A stretch of 64,000 nucleotides of DNA from Sphaerisporangium krabiense. GTDB taxonomy: Bacteria; Actinomycetota; Actinomycetes; Streptosporangiales; Streptosporangiaceae. Position 1 is the first letter of the stretch, and each line of letters begins with the position of its first letter. The notes below the pieces were generated by a model, which had not been told where the DNA came from, did not search any database, and saw only the letters and a program-made list of their open reading frames with translations. The stretch is taken from contig NZ_JACHBR010000001.1 in NCBI RefSeq assembly GCF_014200435.1, positions 5,336,001 through 5,400,000 of the forward strand, given 5' to 3'. The position numbers and the translations under genes are program-made. This document shows, in pieces, positions 45,734-55,440 of this stretch.

Positions 45734-46044
45734 CGGCATCTCCGTCGGGGCCGGCGGCGCGGCGGGCATGGCGGGCGCGGGCGGCCTGCCCGCTGACCGC
45801 CCGATGGTGGGTGGGCGTGCGGCACGGGTGTCCCCGGCCGCGGCCGCCCCCCGGCTCGGCTTCGCACCACGAATATCGCAAATCGCCCACAAGAGGACAA
45901 TATGGCCGCGCCGAGGTAACAGCCAGCACATCGGGGGGGCTTGCCGCAAAGGCCGGGCAACAAATGCGGAAGGCGTCGCCAAAATCGGCATCGTGCCGCC
46001 CGCGCGACGGTGGACGGGCGGGCGGAGCGGGGCCCGGGGCGGGG
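45734..46044. other. Intergenic region before the phosphatase gene
   Basis: About 310 bp between the SDR stop and the phosphatase start, both on the minus strand. A less GC-rich stretch near 45870-45905 is the likely promoter. No gene or structured RNA was recognised. Confidence 0.4.
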
Positions 46045-46839
<795 letters not shown>

Positions 46840-46882
46840 GCCATGACTCCCGACGGTTGCGCGTGCCTGCATCGACCGCCGA

Positions 46883-46911
46883 CAATAATTGCGCACGCCG
46901 GTAATTGCAAG
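46883..46911. promoter_or_regulatory. Candidate MarR operator
   Basis: Palindrome CAAT-A-ATTG (46883-46891) and a repeated TAATTGC (46886-46892 and 46902-46908) lie between divergent SDR and MarR starts. TAGGAT at 46936 could serve as a -10 for the MarR gene. MarR proteins usually bind such AT palindromes. Confidence 0.45.
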
Positions 46912-46973
46912 CGCGGTATAGCGGCGCTTGTCCGGTAGGATGCGGGATGTCATGTCTCGATCTGGAGGCCGTC

Positions 46974-47444
46974 ATGTCGCTCCCCGATGAGGTCCCCGCG
47001 GCCCGCGGCGCCGAGGATGCCGCGGAGACCCGCGCGCAGGGCTGGCGCAGGCTCGCGGCGCTCCACTCCCGCATCGAGGACGCCCTGGAGAAGGCTTTGC
47101 AGCGCGAGCACGACCTGTCGGTGATCGAGTACGCCGTCCTGGACGTGCTCTCCCGCCAGGACGAGCACCACCTGCGCATGCAGCAGCTCGCGGGCGCGAT
47201 CGTGCTGAGCCAGAGCGCGACCACGAGGCTGGTCACCCGTCTGGAGAACCGCGGCCTGCTCGGCCGCTACCTGTGCCCGACCGACCGCCGTGGCATCTAC
47301 ACCGAGGTCACCGAGGCGGGCCGCGCGCTCCTCGCCGTCGCGCGCCCCACGCATGACACGGTGCTCGCCGCGAGCCTGAACGCGGCCGCCGGCGTCCCCG
47401 AACTGGCGTCCCTGGCCCGCGCCCTCGAAGGCGAGCGGGCCTGA
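46974..47444 (+). CDS. MarR family regulator
   Basis: 156 aa. LSVIEYAVLDVLSRQDEHHL, QQLAGAIVLSQSATTRLVTR and LENRGLLGRYLCPTDRRGIY form the complete MarR winged helix with its DRRG wing. ATG 46974 lies 6 nt after GGAGG; a longer frame from 46905 runs through the promoter. Confidence 0.92.
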   Translation: MSLPDEVPAARGAEDAAETRAQGWRRLAALHSRIEDALEKALQREHDLSVIEYAVLDVLSRQDEHHLRMQQLAGAIVLSQSATTRLVTRLENRGLLGRYLCPTDRRGIYTEVTEAGRALLAVARPTHDTVLAASLNAAAGVPELASLARALEGERA

Positions 47445-47483
47445 GGAGGGCCCTGGCGGACGCCGGCGGGCCCCGCGGGCGGG

Positions 47484-48098
47484 TCAGCGGGTCGCGGGCT
47501 CCTGGGCGGAGCGCCGCGTCCGGGCCTGCATGGCGTGCTCCACCAGCGTGACCAGCACGTTCTTGCTGGACTCCCGCCGCCGGGCGTCGCAGAGCACGAC
47601 CGGGGTGTCCGGCCCGAGGTCGACGGCCATGCGGATCTCCTCGAGGTCGTAGCGCCTGGCGCCCTCGAAGCAGTTGACCGCGACGATGAACGGCGTGCCG
47701 CGGCGCTCGAAGTAGTCCACCGAGGGGAAGCAGTCGGCCAGCCGCCGGGTGTCGGCGATCACGACCGCGCCCATCGCGCCGAGGGCCAGCTCGTCCCACA
47801 CGAACCAGAACCGCTCCTGCCCGGGCGTGCCGAACAGGTACAGCACGTGGTCGTCGCCGATCGAGATGCGGCCGAAGTCCATCGCGACCGTCGTGGTCTT
47901 CTTGTCCTCGACGCCGGCCAGGTCGTCGACGCCGACGCCCCGGTCGGTGAGCATCTCCTCGGTGCGCAGCGGCCTGGTCTCCGACACCGAACCGACCATG
48001 GTGGTCTTCCCGACCCCGAACCCGCCCGCGATGAGGATCTTGATCGCGGTGGGCAGCTTCGCCCGGCCGACGTCGCGGCTAGAGCGTCCGTAGTCCAT
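47484..48098 (-). CDS. cvnD: Conservon GTP/ATP-binding protein CvnD
   Basis: 204 aa small-GTPase-like protein. P-loop GGFGVGKTT (25-33), TPGQERFWF (the switch II DxxG region with T-P-G), and NCFEGARRYDLEE in place of a strict NKxD. Conservon proteins of Streptomyces form a membrane complex (CvnA-D) compared with eukaryotic G-protein signalling; CvnD is the nucleotide switch. It is the last gene of the minus-strand block and overlaps cvnC by 20 bp. Confidence 0.92.
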   Translation of the reverse strand: MDYGRSSRDVGRAKLPTAIKILIAGGFGVGKTTMVGSVSETRPLRTEEMLTDRGVGVDDLAGVEDKKTTTVAMDFGRISIGDDHVLYLFGTPGQERFWFVWDELALGAMGAVVIADTRRLADCFPSVDYFERRGTPFIVAVNCFEGARRYDLEEIRMAVDLGPDTPVVLCDARRRESSKNVLVTLVEHAMQARTRRSAQEPATR

Positions 48099-48468
48099 TG
48101 AGCACCGCCTTGTAGGTTTCCAGGTCCAGAACGTCGGTCTCCCGCGCGGGCTCCTGGATGGCCACGAAGCCCCTGTCGACGAGGTCGCCGAGAAGGACGC
48201 GCACGGTGCCGGCCGGGAGGTCGAGGTGAGCGGCGATCTCGGCGACCGACAACGGCCTGTCGCAGAGCTTGACGATGGTGTGGTGCTCGGGGCCGAGCCC
48301 GGGCTCGGCCGTGATCACCGGGTTGATGGTCACCACGAGGGTGATCAGGTCGATCTTGCCCCGGCTGGGCTCCGTGCGGCCGCGTGTCATCACGTACGGG
48401 CGGACGATGCGTCCGGCCTCGTCGTCGAGCCACTGCTCGTCCGCGGGGTCGTCGGAGAGGCTCGTCAT
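48079..48468 (-). CDS. cvnC: Conservon DUF742 protein CvnC
   Basis: 129 aa. RIVRPYVMTRGRTEPS is the DUF742 hallmark (VRPY--T-GRT), and LSVAEIAAHLDLPAGTVRVL with GDLVDRGF is a winged helix. It is a structural or regulatory member of the conservon complex. It overlaps cvnB by 4 bp and cvnD by 20 bp. Confidence 0.93.
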   Translation of the reverse strand: MTSLSDDPADEQWLDDEAGRIVRPYVMTRGRTEPSRGKIDLITLVVTINPVITAEPGLGPEHHTIVKLCDRPLSVAEIAAHLDLPAGTVRVLLGDLVDRGFVAIQEPARETDVLDLETYKAVLNGLRTL

Positions 48469-48905
48469 AAGGCGTCCTCGCTCCTTGGGGGATTCCTCGG
48501 GGAAAGGGTCTCCGATCGTGCGGGTGAGGTCAGGTACTGGCCGACGCGCGCCACCAGCATGGCCATCTCGTAGGCGACCAGGCCCACGTCGGCGTCCCGC
48601 GCGGCCAGCACCGCGAGGCAGGCGCCCTCACCCGCCACGGTGACCACCAGATACGCCGACCTCATGGCGATGATGGTCTGGCGCACGGCCCCGCCCTGGA
48701 AGCGTTCGCTGGCTCCCTGGGCGAGGCTCTGGACGCCCGCGGCGACGGCGGACAGATGCTCGGCGTCGGCCTGGCCGAGCCCTCGCGACGCCGCGAGGAG
48801 CAGCCCGTCGGTGGACAGGACGATCCCGTGCTCGGCCTCCCTCACCCGATGGACCAGGTCGTCGAGCAACCAGGTCAGATCGGCGGGGGAACTCACCCGT
48901 TGCAT
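48465..48905 (-). CDS. cvnB: Conservon roadblock/LC7 protein CvnB
   Basis: About 146 aa. ADLTWLLDDLVHRVREAEHG, VLSTDGLLLAASRGL and YLVVTVAGEGACLAVLA match the roadblock/LC7 fold, which in bacterial systems acts as a GTPase partner (MglB-like). The start codons GTG 48908 and ATG 48905 overlap the cvnA stop. Confidence 0.93.
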   Translation of the reverse strand: MQRVSSPADLTWLLDDLVHRVREAEHGIVLSTDGLLLAASRGLGQADAEHLSAVAAGVQSLAQGASERFQGGAVRQTIIAMRSAYLVVTVAGEGACLAVLAARDADVGLVAYEMAMLVARVGQYLTSPARSETLSPRNPPRSEDAL

Positions 48906-51382
48906 CACTCGCCGTCCTCTGCTACCGGATCACGCTGTTCTCTTCCTGGCAGTCCCGCCGCCTCCGAGCGCCCGCGCTCGGTGCCGCTCTGGAACGAGCC
49001 CATCAGCCGGCGGATCTCCTCCGGCGAGAAGTGGTCCTCCTCCTGCTGGCCGGCGGAGGGCGCGGCCGGCTCCTGGCGCAGCCCCGGCGCGAGGTGCGCC
49101 TGGGCGACGCGGCGGGGCAGGCCCGAGGGGGTGAAGGTGGGGGCGGCGTCCTCGTCGGCGGCGGCGCGCGGCTCGGCGTGGCGCGGGCCGGGGGCGCCGT
49201 TCGCGGAGGGGCCGTCGTGCGAGGCCGTCCTGCCGCCACGGCCGTTGCGGACCGGCAGGGCCGGGCCGGGGACGTACGGCGCGAGGCCGGGGGCCTCGGC
49301 GGGGGACAGGCCGGAGAGGTCGCGGGGGGCCGGGGGGAACGGCCGGGAGAGATCCTCGCGGGGGTCGTGCGACGCCTGGGGCGGCACGCCGGCGGGCGGT
49401 GCGGGCACGGCGCCGTCGATCACGGGGCCGGTCAGGGGATCGATGCCGGAATCGGTCGTGGGGTCGGTCATGGGCTCCATGCCGGGGTCGAGGTCGGTGT
49501 CGCCGTCGACGAGCTCGCGCGGGATCAGCACCACCACCGTCGTGCCGCCGTACGGGGACGCCTTCAGCGTGACCTTGATGTTGTGGCGGGAGGCCAGGCG
49601 GCTGACGACGAACAGGCCGAGGCGCGGGGTGCCGGTCAGCTTGAACTCCGGCGGGTCGGCGATCCGCTGGTTGGCGTCCGCCAGGTCCTCCGGGTTCATG
49701 CCGAGACCGCGGTCCTCGATCTCGACGACGTAGCCCTTGGCGACCTCCTGGCCGCTGACCTGTACCGACGCGTACGGGGGGGAGAAGGAGACGGCGTTCT
49801 CGATGAGCTCGGCGAGCAGGTGGATGACGTCGCCGATCGCGCGGCCCGCCAGCTCGGCCTCCCCCATGGGCATGAGCGTGACCTGGGTGTAGTCCTCGAC
49901 CTCGGCCAGCGCGCCGCGCACGACGTCCACCATCGGCACCGACCGGCGCCAGGCGCGGCCGGGGGAGGCGCCGGACAGGACGATGAGGTTCTCGGCGTTG
50001 CGCCGCATGCGGGTGGCCAGGTGGTCGACGCGGAACAGGTCGGCCAGTTCCTCCGGCTCGGTCTCGCGCCGCTCCATGGCGTCCAGGATGGTGAGCTGCC
50101 GGTGGACCAGCGACTGGGTGCGCCGGGCCAGGCTGAGCAGGATGCCGCGGTAGCTGCGCCGCAGCTCGGCCTGCTGGACCGCGACGCGGATGGCCGTCTC
50201 CTGCACGCTGTTGAACGCCTGGCTCACCTGCCCGATCGCGTCGTTGCCGACCGCGAGCGGCGGGGCCTCCGCCGTCACGTCCACCTCGTCGCCGCGGCCC
50301 AGCCGCTCGACCAGGCCGGGCAGCCTGCGCCCGGCCAGCTCCAGGGCGGCGGTGCGCAGCTCTTCCAGCCGGCGCACCAGGGTGCGGGCGGTGGTGATGG
50401 CGAGGACGATCGAGGCGATGACCGCGATGAGGCCGAGCCCGCCCGCCAGCGCCAGACGGATCATGACGGCCGTGGCCAGCGGGGTGGCGCGTTCGACCAG
50501 GGCGTCGCCGCCGTCCACGATGAGCCGGTCCAGCTCGGCGATCACGGTGTCGGCCGTGGGCCGCCACGTCCCGACCGGGACGAAGGACCGGCTCCCGTCC
50601 AGGGGGGCGCGGGCGAGCTGGTCCTCCAGGGAGCGGAAGCGCTTGAAGTTGTCGCTGGCCGTCAGCCGTTCGTAGGCGGCGAGGGAGTCGGCGGGCAGCG
50701 CGGAGGACGCGTTCTCCAGGGAGTAGCGCTGGGCGCCCACCAACTGGGTGAACTTGATCCGGTCGTTGGCGCCGAGGCCGCCGGAGATCAGAGCGCCCAC
50801 GACGAACGCGTGCTCCTGCGAGATGAGCTCGTTCGCGCGCGCCATCTGGAGCAGGGTGCGGATGTCCCTGGCGAAGTCCTGGTCGTCCATGCCGGACAGC
50901 GCGTCGTGGATGTTGTGGATGGACTCGATCACCTGGGTGAAGGTGTCGCCGGTGGCATAACGGTCGGCCTGGCCGGCGTCGACCTTCTTGCGCAGAGAGA
51001 CGAGGCGTTGCACCGACCGGTCGGCCGTCTCGATGCGCTGGATCAGCACCGCGCTCGCGGCCCGCCGCACGCTGTCGTTCGTGATCAGCCGGTGGAAGTC
51101 GGCGCTCGCCGCGAGGCTCTTGGCGCGCTGGTCGGCCAGGGCGTTCCTGCGCTGGTCGGGGGACGAGGGCTCGGCCATGACCGCCGAGGTCAGCAGGCGT
51201 TCGCGCTGCAGCTCGGTGATCAGGCTTTCGGCGGGCTGCGACACGTTGGTGTCCAGCGTGGAGACCCACAGGAGGTTGAGACCTTCGCGCAGGGTCACCC
51301 AGGCCGCGAAGGCCCAGAGCGCCACAAGCGATAATAGGAGCGCCGTGACCTTGGTCCGGACCCGCGGATTCTGGAAGCGCAT
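48905..51382 (-). CDS. cvnA: Conservon sensor kinase-like protein CvnA
   Basis: About 825 aa. TM1 is VTALLLSLVALWAFAAWVTL. A nitrate/nitrite-sensor-like extracellular helical domain (about 40-300) follows, then TM2 (LALAGGLGLIAVIASIVLAI), HAMP, and a kinase region with HATPase boxes (ELIENAVSFSPP, EDRGLGMNPED, GLFVVSRLA). The phospho-His site is poorly conserved, as in other CvnA proteins. A disordered Pro/Asp tail of about 200 residues ends the chain. ATG 51382 fits the usual family start (MRFQNPRVRTKVTALLLS) with AGGGA 7 nt upstream; ATG 51445 is the longer option. Confidence 0.9.
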   Translation of the reverse strand: MRFQNPRVRTKVTALLLSLVALWAFAAWVTLREGLNLLWVSTLDTNVSQPAESLITELQRERLLTSAVMAEPSSPDQRRNALADQRAKSLAASADFHRLITNDSVRRAASAVLIQRIETADRSVQRLVSLRKKVDAGQADRYATGDTFTQVIESIHNIHDALSGMDDQDFARDIRTLLQMARANELISQEHAFVVGALISGGLGANDRIKFTQLVGAQRYSLENASSALPADSLAAYERLTASDNFKRFRSLEDQLARAPLDGSRSFVPVGTWRPTADTVIAELDRLIVDGGDALVERATPLATAVMIRLALAGGLGLIAVIASIVLAITTARTLVRRLEELRTAALELAGRRLPGLVERLGRGDEVDVTAEAPPLAVGNDAIGQVSQAFNSVQETAIRVAVQQAELRRSYRGILLSLARRTQSLVHRQLTILDAMERRETEPEELADLFRVDHLATRMRRNAENLIVLSGASPGRAWRRSVPMVDVVRGALAEVEDYTQVTLMPMGEAELAGRAIGDVIHLLAELIENAVSFSPPYASVQVSGQEVAKGYVVEIEDRGLGMNPEDLADANQRIADPPEFKLTGTPRLGLFVVSRLASRHNIKVTLKASPYGGTTVVVLIPRELVDGDTDLDPGMEPMTDPTTDSGIDPLTGPVIDGAVPAPPAGVPPQASHDPREDLSRPFPPAPRDLSGLSPAEAPGLAPYVPGPALPVRNGRGGRTASHDGPSANGAPGPRHAEPRAAADEDAAPTFTPSGLPRRVAQAHLAPGLRQEPAAPSAGQQEEDHFSPEEIRRLMGSFQSGTERGRSEAAGLPGREQRDPVAEDGE

Positions 51383-51572
51383 AACTCCATCCCTGGCCAG
51401 CGTCAGGAAGCCCTCGGTGCGGTTCACGGCGAATGATATCGGCATATGAACGGCTCGCTCGCGCTACGCCGCCGTATCACGCTATAGGTGCAATTTCACC
51501 ATCTTGCACCCAGGCACCCTAGCACGGCAGAAATGAGGCCAGAACCCTATGTTGTCACCATTGTCAGGAGAA

Positions 51573-53228
51573 TCAGTAAGGAACATCCCTTATGTGAGCA
51601 CCTCTTCGTCCATATCCCTTTTGTCGCCTATAATGACGTATCTCCGGATTGCGTGACGCGAGATGACGGGCTGAGATCACCGCGGCCCAGATGATCGCGC
51701 GTGGTGCGTACAGGTCCTTGTCGTGCCACATGGCGGGCATGGGCGGATGACCGTCGCCGCAGGACCGCTCCAGGAACATCCGGCCGCGCGCGCACGCGCG
51801 AAGCCGCGCGGGCTCCGCCGCCGCCGCGCGGCACAGCAGGAGGGTCTGCATCGCGTATGCCGTCTCCTCAGCCGTGCCGCTCCACAGCCCCCACGAGCCG
51901 TCCGCGCGCTGCGTCGACAGCGTCCAGCGGATCGCCCGCCGCACCGCCTCGGGCGAATCGCCGCGGGCGTCGAGCGCCAAGGCGCAGCTCATCGTGGCGT
52001 AGTAGGGCGAGGCGTGCCACCGGTCCGCCCAGCTCCCGTCGGCCCGCTGGCGGTCCCGTAGCCATCCCGCGACCTGGCCCGCCGCGCCCGCGTACCGGGT
52101 GGGCGCGTCCGTGCGGCCGGCGAGGTAGGCGTGCAGGCAGTCCAGGACGTGTGCGTTGACCGTGGTCGAGACCCCCTCCTCGCCGCGCCAGGTGACGAAG
52201 TGCTCCCCGGCCTTGTAGTCCCACAGGGCGGCCGGTTCCACCGGATCGCCGAGCAACGCCAGCGCGTACAGGGCGACCGAGGTCGTGTCCGCGTCGGCCG
52301 GCAGGCCGGGCCCGGCCGGGACCCCTCCCGCCCGCTCGCCCGCGCGCAGGCTCGCCACGAGCGCCTCCGGCGCGCACAGCGGGACGCCGGCCCGTTTCAG
52401 CGTGCTGAGCACCCATCCGCGCTCGAACACGGTGATGGGCAGGGCGCACGGCACGGGCCCGCCGTGCAGGCCCGCGACCGCCTCCAGGTACCGGCGCGCC
52501 GGATGCCCGGGCTCGGGCACGGTCCCCGCGCCGAGCCAGGCGGCCGTCGCGGCCGGTGAGGCCCCGACCGCCCCGAGCGGCTCCGGCCGCACCCCCAGGG
52601 CGCCCGCCGCCGCCTCGCCGCCGACCTCCAGCGCGTGCAGCAACTTCTCGGGCAGCCGGGCGCCGGACCGCAGACCGGCGCGGATCCTCGCGAGCTTGGC
52701 CACGCTCGCGGGATCGGGCCGGGGGAGTGCCACCGCCTCGGCCAGGTGAGGTTCCGGCCCGCCCGAATCGCGCAGCCGCCGGTCGATCGCCTCGGTCAGG
52801 TACGCCACGATCAGCTCACGCGCCGGCATGTCCGGCGCCGCGCCCTCCGGCGGGCGTCGCACGGACAGCGCGCGCAGGCCGCGCGCGGCGGACCTGGCGA
52901 CGTACTCGCCAAGCCCCTCGGGCGCGCCGCGCCGCGTCTCGCCGAGCAGGGCCTCCACGGCGCTCAGGGTCGGGACCAGGTCGTACTCGTCGTGGGCGCC
53001 CCAGCGTCCGTTCTCCCGCTGCGCCTCGATGAGGTAGGCGATCCGCTCGGCGTGGCCGGTCAGCCAGGGCGCCAGCGCGACCAGCCGCCCGGTCTCGTAG
53101 ACCGAGACGCCGACCTGGCCCCACGGCCGCCCGGCGAGCCCCGCGATCAGGCGCTCGGCGCCGGCGGCCACGTCCTGCTCGTCCGCCTCGCCGCCGCACG
53201 GGGCGGGAGCGAGGTCGCTGGCGCTCAC
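51573..53228 (-). CDS. Class II diterpene cyclase (DXDTT type)
   Basis: 551 aa, of the two-domain betagamma size expected for bacterial class II enzymes, which protonate and cyclise geranylgeranyl diphosphate to a bicyclic diphosphate such as a copalyl or halimadienyl type. The acid motif DADTTSVALYAL has D312 and D314. QW-like repeats QRENGRW, QRADGSWADRW and QRADGSWGLW support the squalene-cyclase superfamily. GTG 53228 overlaps the stop of the class I gene by four bases (GTGA). It lies 190 bp before cvnA in the same direction. The product skeleton cannot be predicted. Confidence 0.85.
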   Translation of the reverse strand: MSASDLAPAPCGGEADEQDVAAGAERLIAGLAGRPWGQVGVSVYETGRLVALAPWLTGHAERIAYLIEAQRENGRWGAHDEYDLVPTLSAVEALLGETRRGAPEGLGEYVARSAARGLRALSVRRPPEGAAPDMPARELIVAYLTEAIDRRLRDSGGPEPHLAEAVALPRPDPASVAKLARIRAGLRSGARLPEKLLHALEVGGEAAAGALGVRPEPLGAVGASPAATAAWLGAGTVPEPGHPARRYLEAVAGLHGGPVPCALPITVFERGWVLSTLKRAGVPLCAPEALVASLRAGERAGGVPAGPGLPADADTTSVALYALALLGDPVEPAALWDYKAGEHFVTWRGEEGVSTTVNAHVLDCLHAYLAGRTDAPTRYAGAAGQVAGWLRDRQRADGSWADRWHASPYYATMSCALALDARGDSPEAVRRAIRWTLSTQRADGSWGLWSGTAEETAYAMQTLLLCRAAAAEPARLRACARGRMFLERSCGDGHPPMPAMWHDKDLYAPRAIIWAAVISARHLASRNPEIRHYRRQKGYGRRGAHIRDVPY

Positions 53229-54091
53229 AGGGAGCCCCAGTACGCGCCGACCTCGTAGAACCCGGCGCAGAAGTCCATCTGGCGCTCCATGTAGACGGCG
53301 AGGCGGTCGTGGCCACCGCGCAGCTCGCCGATCAGGGTCCTGGCCTCGCGCGTGAGCGCGGCGGCGCGTTCGAGCACCTGCTCGCGCGACACGCCGATCA
53401 GCAGGGCGTTGAGGTCCCCCCAGCTCTTGTCCCGCTCGTAGGAGGAAAGGTCGTTGAGCAGCCGCATGACCCGCTGAACGGCCCGTGCCGCCTGGCGGAC
53501 GCGGTCGGCGTCCCGTGCCGCGTCCGGGCCGCCGGTGGCGATCCAGTGGCAGGCGAACACGAAGCAGAAGCCGTGGTTGTCGGCATTGTCCAGGTACTCC
53601 TCCAGGGACGGCGTGATGCCGGCGGCCTTCCAGTCCGACTCCCGCGCCATCGTGTCGAGCATCCGGGCCAGTTCGTCGCGCCAAACCGTCTCCAGCTCGG
53701 GGAACGCGGGCGCCGCCGCCAGGTCGGCGCGGAGATGCGCCAATGTGCGGCCGAGGTCGTCGCCGGCGGCGGGCGGGACTCCGTCCGCCACCGCCAGGCA
53801 CGCACCGACCAGCTCGCGCACCTCGCCGGGGGAGCTGTGGACGTAGTCGGCCAGCCAGTCGGCGGCGAACCCCCACAGAGCCGCCTTGTTCGTGATCTTC
53901 AGCTCCTCGGCGGTGAACCACGGCCCGCTGAAGGCCATGGCCATCGAGAGCGTGCCGTAGAAGGCCGCGTCGAACGGCCGCGCGGGGAACAGCCCCGGGT
54001 ATTCCGCCGTCCACTGCCGCATGTGCCGCTGGGAGCGTCCGGCCTCCGCGCAGATCCTCCCGATCTCCAGCGCGTCCAGGTCCGTGCTCAC
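53225..54091 (-). CDS. Class I terpene synthase-like protein
   Basis: 288 aa, a single alpha domain. The Mg-binding second motif is intact: NDLSSYERD gives N213, S217 and D221. The first motif is changed to DWLAD (78-82), keeping D78 and D82 but not the second Asp of DDxxD. EYLDNADNHG stands where many enzymes have the diphosphate-sensor Arg. Despite this, position between a class II cyclase and a P450 makes it the likely enzyme that ionises the bicyclic diphosphate. GTG 54091 overlaps the P450 stop (GTGA). Confidence 0.8.
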   Translation of the reverse strand: MSTDLDALEIGRICAEAGRSQRHMRQWTAEYPGLFPARPFDAAFYGTLSMAMAFSGPWFTAEELKITNKAALWGFAADWLADYVHSSPGEVRELVGACLAVADGVPPAAGDDLGRTLAHLRADLAAAPAFPELETVWRDELARMLDTMARESDWKAAGITPSLEEYLDNADNHGFCFVFACHWIATGGPDAARDADRVRQAARAVQRVMRLLNDLSSYERDKSWGDLNALLIGVSREQVLERAAALTREARTLIGELRGGHDRLAVYMERQMDFCAGFYEVGAYWGSL

Positions 54092-55440
54092 GCGGCCTCC
54101 CGCCGGGCGTGGACGAGCGTCAGCTCGACCTTCTGGCGCGGGCGCAGCGTGGCCGCGGGGAGGGGGGTGATGGGACGGCCGCCGCGCACGGTCGGGCGGA
54201 ACCGGCTCAGGATGGCGGCGATGATCAGCGGCGCCGCCATCTCGAACAGCGGCTTGCCCAGGCACAGGTGCGGGCCGCCGCCGAAGGGGAAGTAGGCGTA
54301 GCGGTGGCGGCGCTCGGCGGCCCCTGGCGCGAAGCGCTCCGGGTCGAACTCCAGCGGACGGTCCCAGAACCCGTCCAGCCGGTGGGTGGCGTACGGGCTG
54401 ATCAGCACCTGCGCCCCGGCCTCGATCGGCACGCCGTCGATGCGGTCGGCGTTCTCGGCCACGCGGGGGAACAGCCAGGCGGCCGGGCTGAGCCGCATCA
54501 GCTCCCGCAGCACCATCGAGGTGTAGGTCAGCTCCGGCAGGTGGGACGCCCGCACCGGCCCGTCGCCCACGACCTGGTCCACCTCGGCGCGCAGCCGGTC
54601 GGCGACGTCGGGGTGGGCGTCCAGCGTGGGCCACAGCCAGGTGAGGGCGGTCGCCGTCGTCTCCGCGGCCGCGCTGTACATGTTCACGATGTCGTCGCGG
54701 ATCTGCCGCTCGCCCTCGCCCCGCTCGGCTCTGGCCTGGTAGAGCGCGGAGAAGACGTCGCCGGGCGCGTGCGGGCACCCCTGCCGGATCATGGGCAGGA
54801 TCTCCTCGTCGATGGTCTTCACCGCCGCCATGAAGGTCCGGTCGCCGGGCAGGCGGAGGGAGTAGGGCATGGAGGGCATGAGCAGGCGGAAGGCGATGGC
54901 GCGGGTCGCGCGGTCGTAGGCGAGGGACAGCCGGTGCCCGGCCGCGCGGGAGAGCCGCCCGCCGAACAGCACCTTGATCACGGTCTGGTTGACGAGGTCC
55001 GCCAGTTCCTCGGCCGCGTCGAAGGTACGGCCCGAGACCGCGTACCCCTCCAGTTCGCCGACGCGCTCGTTCACCGTGCGCGCCATCTCCTCGGCCAGCG
55101 AGGCCACCTTCCTCGCGGTCAGCAGCGGCTGCATGATCCGCCTGCTGGCCTCCCAGGAGGCGCCGTCGCTCAGAATGCTCTGCCCGAGCAGGCGTCGCAC
55201 GGGCCGCCACAACATCCCGTCGCGCTGGTAGTTCTCCCAATTGCCGCGCAGCACGTGCTGCACGTGGTCGGGATGGCTGACGAGGTAGAGGGAAGGCGAG
55301 CCGGCGGGGAGACGTACGATCATGCCGCTCGCATCGCGGGCGAGCGTCGCCAGCATGTTCACGGGGTCGCGCCAGAGCCGGGGGAGGAGTCTGAGGAGGG
55401 GAACGGTTCGGGCATGCCGGGGGGAAGCGGCGACCGACAT
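54088..55440 (-). CDS. Cytochrome P450
   Basis: 450 aa. I-helix AAAETTATALTW (Ala for the usual Gly), K-helix ELMR (ExxR), and heme loop FPFGGGPHLCLG with Cys393 as the iron ligand. It is soluble. It is the first gene of the block and probably oxidises the diterpene made by the next two genes. ATG 55440 has GGAG 9 nt upstream; a TTG at 55455 is the alternative. No ferredoxin gene is adjacent, so electron partners must come from elsewhere. Confidence 0.93.
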   Translation of the reverse strand: MSVAASPRHARTVPLLRLLPRLWRDPVNMLATLARDASGMIVRLPAGSPSLYLVSHPDHVQHVLRGNWENYQRDGMLWRPVRRLLGQSILSDGASWEASRRIMQPLLTARKVASLAEEMARTVNERVGELEGYAVSGRTFDAAEELADLVNQTVIKVLFGGRLSRAAGHRLSLAYDRATRAIAFRLLMPSMPYSLRLPGDRTFMAAVKTIDEEILPMIRQGCPHAPGDVFSALYQARAERGEGERQIRDDIVNMYSAAAETTATALTWLWPTLDAHPDVADRLRAEVDQVVGDGPVRASHLPELTYTSMVLRELMRLSPAAWLFPRVAENADRIDGVPIEAGAQVLISPYATHRLDGFWDRPLEFDPERFAPGAAERRHRYAYFPFGGGPHLCLGKPLFEMAAPLIIAAILSRFRPTVRGGRPITPLPAATLRPRQKVELTLVHARREAA

